NCBI GenBank assembly: GCA_003864495.1
Contig: ML133472.1
Coordinates: forward strand, 1,123,469 to 1,187,468
Direction: 5' to 3'
DNA length: 64,000 nucleotides
From: Nemopilema nomurai
Taxonomy: Eukaryota > Cnidaria > Scyphozoa > Rhizostomeae > Rhizostomatidae
Position 1 is the stretch's first letter. The number at the start of each line of letters is the position of its first letter. A program made the translations under genes and the position numbers. The notes beneath the pieces are model-generated. The model had not been told where the DNA came from and did not search any database. It was given only the letters and a program-made list of their open reading frames with translations. Shown here piece after piece: positions 61,401 through 64,000 of the stretch.

Positions 61401-63819
61401 GTATTGTCAGTGCCACTAAGCTATCTAAATATTGGTTTTAAAACACATGCGAGTTTTCAAGTATTTCACAAAGTTCTAATCTTTCCTGATATTGGTGTCC
61501 TTTCTTTAGATTGGTTTGATAGAAATGATTCAGTTTCGACAGTATACGCTTGGGTTTCAAGATGTACGTATTACCGTCTCGCTGTCCAACCCAAAGTACA
61601 TACGTTATCTGTACCAGTGGCAGGCACAATTTGGAGATCATGGCAGGACCAGAAACTTGCTTTAGAATTCAAGCCAGGAACTTTCAGTGAGACAGCTGCT
61701 TGCCACGTCAAAGTATTTATAGACCATACTGTATTCGCTTCCTCATACTGCATTCGCTTTCTCAAACTGTGTACGCTTTTTCGAATTGTGTTCGCTTGCT
61801 CAAACCGTGTTCGCTTGTTAAGACTGTTTTCGCTTGCTCAAACTATATTCACTTGTTTAAAGCATGTTCTCTTGCTCAAACTATGTTCGCTTGCTCAAAC
61901 TTACTCGCGTGCTCAAACTGTGTTCGCTTGCTCAAACTTACTCGCGTGCTCAAACCGTGTTCGCTTGTTAAGACTGTTTTCGCTTGCTCAAACTATATTC
62001 ACTTGTTTAAAGCATGTTCTCTTGCTCAAACTATGTTCGCTTGCTCAAACTTACTCGCTTGCTCAAACTGTGTTCGTTTTTTCAAATTGTATTCGCTTTT
62101 TCAAATTGTTTCTGCTTGCTTAAACTGTGCCCGCTTGTCCAGACTGTTTTCAAGTGCTCAAACAATGTTTGCTTACCAAGCCGTGTTTGCCAACAGACCC
62201 AGCTTCTATTGCTCAAACTTTGTTTTATTGTTCAGACTGTTTCTCATCTCAAACAGCGCTCATTTGCGATTTCACGTGAGTTTTGAGCCGAGAAGGGTAG
62301 TGGCTGGTTGTCGTTTTCTGGAATTCTTAACCTGTTATTACCAACTTGTTGCCCGCATAATTCGACAGTCATTTCTTAAAAGAAAATGTTACGTAGATTC
62401 AGCAAATATATTATATATTATATTATATTATGTTATATAATATGATTAATATAATATCATAATATAATATAATATAATATAATATAATATACATATATAA
62501 TATAATAAATATATATAATACATATAATATAATATAATAATATAATATAATATAATATAATATAATATAATATAATATAATATAATATAATATAATATAA
62601 TGTAATATAATATAATATATATTATCAAGAATATAATTGTTTTCTCTTTCCGTTCCCTCGTTTTTATAGTCTAGTACCATGCTTCACCAAATGCCGACCA
62701 ACATTCTGTTAATAATTCTAGGTCCTTGCACCTCAGGTTCGGATAAGCGCAAAGAGCGGGGTCCTGGTGACGCCTGCAGTTAACGTCCAAATATCGAAGC
62801 ACCTTAACCACCCAGTTTTGCTATCATTGCCATTTGTTGACGGATATTCGGAAGCATGCAGCACATTGAGGGTCATAAAGCTGCCTGATGACGCCTATGC
62901 AGAACAGGGAGTCGACAATGCAGAGTGGGAAGAAATCGATGTTCCATGTACATTAGACAAAGCACGCGGAATAGTGTCGATTGAAGTAAATTCTTTCTCC
63001 TGGTAAGATTCGGTTGATGGTATAAGTTTTGGCAACCAGACAATGTAAACTTATGGATTTCTTTACAGACAATAAGGAATGACGTATTTATTTGTGATTC
63101 TGTTTGTCAGCTATTTGCAAAACAGCAGTTTAGAAGGGGTTTTTTGAAACCTCTGACGTAAAGACCAAGATCTCTACCTGTGTAGAGAAAATTCATGGGT
63201 AGTGGGTAGTGGCTTTTAGATAATGGTCAATCGTTTTTCATCGTCCGCCTTTCTCGTTTTGCTGTTGCCAAGATCCCTTTGTACCGCGTCTTTGTATGTT
63301 TCATCACCTCTGTGAGCACAAGCAAAAGCCGCAGATACCCAGGCAATGCCGTAGCATTTGCACTCCACGTGAACTGATTTGACCAGGCTGCTCTTAGTGT
63401 TACTCCGTCACTCTACGCCTCAGAGTGGTCAGCTTTTAATGAACACTCCTAACAAAAATGTCGCTAACATATTTGTGGATATCCTCGTGCATTCACGTAC
63501 AAATCTTCTTCAATAGGCTATGGGTTGTAGGCACGCCCGTGGACTACACGCTTGCAGCTCTCAAAACGCTGTTGTCCTCGCTGTATCGTGGTCCAGTTTA
63601 TGATTCTGTGTTCCATCTGTACCGGGGTTTGCAGCAACTGGACCAGCGCGTTATTGCTCTTGCCTGCGCAAGGTTTGACGTCATCCCCAATGTTGATAGC
63701 CGCTACACGCTGGTTGACAGTGCGCCTTCCCAGAAAAGGCTTCTTGATTCAGAGAAAATTACAGTCAAGGTAGAAGGACAATTTATCAACACACGGACTG
63801 ATAAAGAAGACACAATAAG
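54262..63819 (+). CDS. Death-fold/NB-ARC/TPR/ZU5-ZU5-UPA protein (NLR-PIDD-like), 3' partial
   Basis: Ten exons: 54262-54637, 55822-57053, 57580-58601, 59597-59627, 60048-60123, 60840-61165, 61510-61712, 62722-63002, 63517-about 63819; phases agree at each junction, and the gene runs past the window (nine exons visible by this listing). Exon 1 encodes a death-effector-like N-domain (GDLLSLLDRLVDEEKITPTN). Exon 2 encodes an NB-ARC ATPase: P-loop GVSGVGKT (126-133), Walker B LLFDNADD (about 199-206), ILITSRS, and LPLNLKILGSAL. Exon 3 is TPR repeats (KLINLGDLYRIQKEYDKAVE, GEYAEAVRYYKEAFEMEE). Later exons give a first ZU5-like domain (VRLSIPKDLALDEKMTELAV), a second (HTLSVPVAGTIW...VNSFSW), then a UPA-like region (SLYRGPVYDSVFHLYRG). 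ZU5-ZU5-UPA is the PIDD1 order, where a death domain follows; here that would lie beyond 64000. It is probably a cytosolic sensor or scaffold for innate immunity or apoptosis. A -1 frameshift in exon 2 (about 56285-56345) is an anomaly: allele, pseudogene or sequence error. Confidence 0.82.
55133..55191. repeat. (TA)n microsatellite
   Basis: About 28 TA units in intron 1 of the NB-ARC gene, left of a perfect inverted repeat. Confidence 0.95.
55261..55383. mobile_element. Perfect 43-bp inverted repeat, MITE-like hairpin between TA tracts
   Basis: Arms 55261-55303 and 55341-55383 are exact reverse complements (left arm begins gactaaaataaatagactat; right arm ends atagtctatttattttagtc), separated by 37 bases. 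TA tracts lie on both sides (55133-55191 and 55388-55421), suggesting insertion into, or expansion of, a TA target. It is in intron 1 of the NB-ARC gene. Confidence 0.9.
55388..55421. repeat. (TA)n microsatellite, second tract
   Basis: About 17 TA units immediately right of the 43-bp inverted repeat. Confidence 0.9.
60437..60757. mobile_element. MITE-like element, copy 2
   Basis: Same family as 33652-34192. The left arm has ttcacaatagctagaaatag, caaaagctgacagaataaat and gaaaacactagaggcgg. The right arm (about 60665-60757) has the reverse complement (accaccatctagtgttttca, gatccggaa-like, cttttggtcatttttcgacc). It is shorter inside than copy 1. It lies in the intron between exons ending at 60123 and starting at 60840 of the NB-ARC gene. 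Confidence 0.82.
61725..62250. repeat. GCTCAAAC minisatellite with a higher-order duplication
   Basis: Tandem 14-20 bp units of the form gttcgcttgctcaaactgt. A block of about 110-155 bp including ttcgcttgttaagactgttt and cacttgtttaaagcatgttc occurs twice (near 61808 and 61961). It lies in the intron after 61712; the long frames across it are repeat products, not genes. Confidence 0.9.
62405..62622. repeat. (TATAA)n microsatellite
   Basis: Mostly 5-bp tataa units over about 215 bases in the same intron as the GCTCAAAC minisatellite. Open frames coding YYIIL repeats on the minus strand are artefacts. Confidence 0.95.
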
Positions 63820-64000
63820 GTTTGACCTCATCGTTTTATGTTGATGACAAAACGGAGAAATAGGAACGCTTTCTGGCTCATTCCGCTGATGTACTTTTTT
63901 GGGCATTTTTCGAACTATCATTGTTGGGAAAGTGAGACGCCTTAGCAACGATTTGGTGTTTCTTGATAAGGAATATGATGGCAGTTCCAACAGTGCTTCT

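Noticed and set aside
61404..62440. Two overlapping plus frames of about 240 residues rich in CSN/LAQT repeats
   Set aside because: Mostly translation of the GCTCAAAC minisatellite; only 61510-61712 is a real exon, in the frame that joins the ZU5 exons.
62423..62680. Minus-strand frame coding Tyr/Ile/Leu repeats
   Set aside because: Direct translation of the (TATAA)n tract.

Overview
This is a eukaryotic, AT-rich, intron-rich window, most likely from an invertebrate animal. I infer an anthozoan cnidarian (coral, octocoral or anemone) from the combination of tandem GABA/glycine-type Cys-loop channels, a secreted tandem SUEL lectin, a prostanoid-receptor-like GPCR, an NB-ARC/TPR immune-type protein fused to PIDD-like ZU5-UPA domains, and a dense load of small DNA transposons. 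The assignment is an inference; there is no species marker. No rRNA, tRNA or CRISPR array was found.

Layout. (1) 1-16384: two head-to-tail Cys-loop anion-channel genes on the + strand, each with 9 coding exons and largely the same exon lengths and phases. The first is cut at its signal-peptide exon by the window start. (2) 17581-19818, minus: a five-exon gene for a secreted protein with two galactose/rhamnose-binding (SUEL) lectin domains. (3) about 21410-23340: a 176-178 bp tandem satellite. (4) 23633-27974, minus: a three-exon class A GPCR resembling prostaglandin E receptors. (5) about 28750-34200: transposon relics (a SWIM/THAP two-ORF element and a long-TIR MITE) around a tentative two-exon small secreted protein (31517-32401). 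(6) 37862-38707, minus: an intronless JAZF1 orthologue. (7) 42860-46565: a decayed PIF/Harbinger element (MADF/BESS plus transposase) and a hAT-like element with 8-bp target duplication. (8) 47425-50841, minus: DNA polymerase iota in three exons. (9) 54262 to beyond the window end, +: a ten-exon (so far) gene with the order death-fold, NB-ARC, TPR, ZU5, ZU5, UPA. Its NB-ARC exon carries one apparent -1 frameshift.

Exon boundaries were set by hand from GT/AG (one GC/AG) sites, from intron-phase agreement across each junction, and from similarity to families I know. In all five complete genes the chosen exons sum to a whole number of codons. The genes do not form an operon or an evident pathway. 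The channel pair and the duplicated lectin domains are local duplications, and the repeats account for much of the intergenic space.
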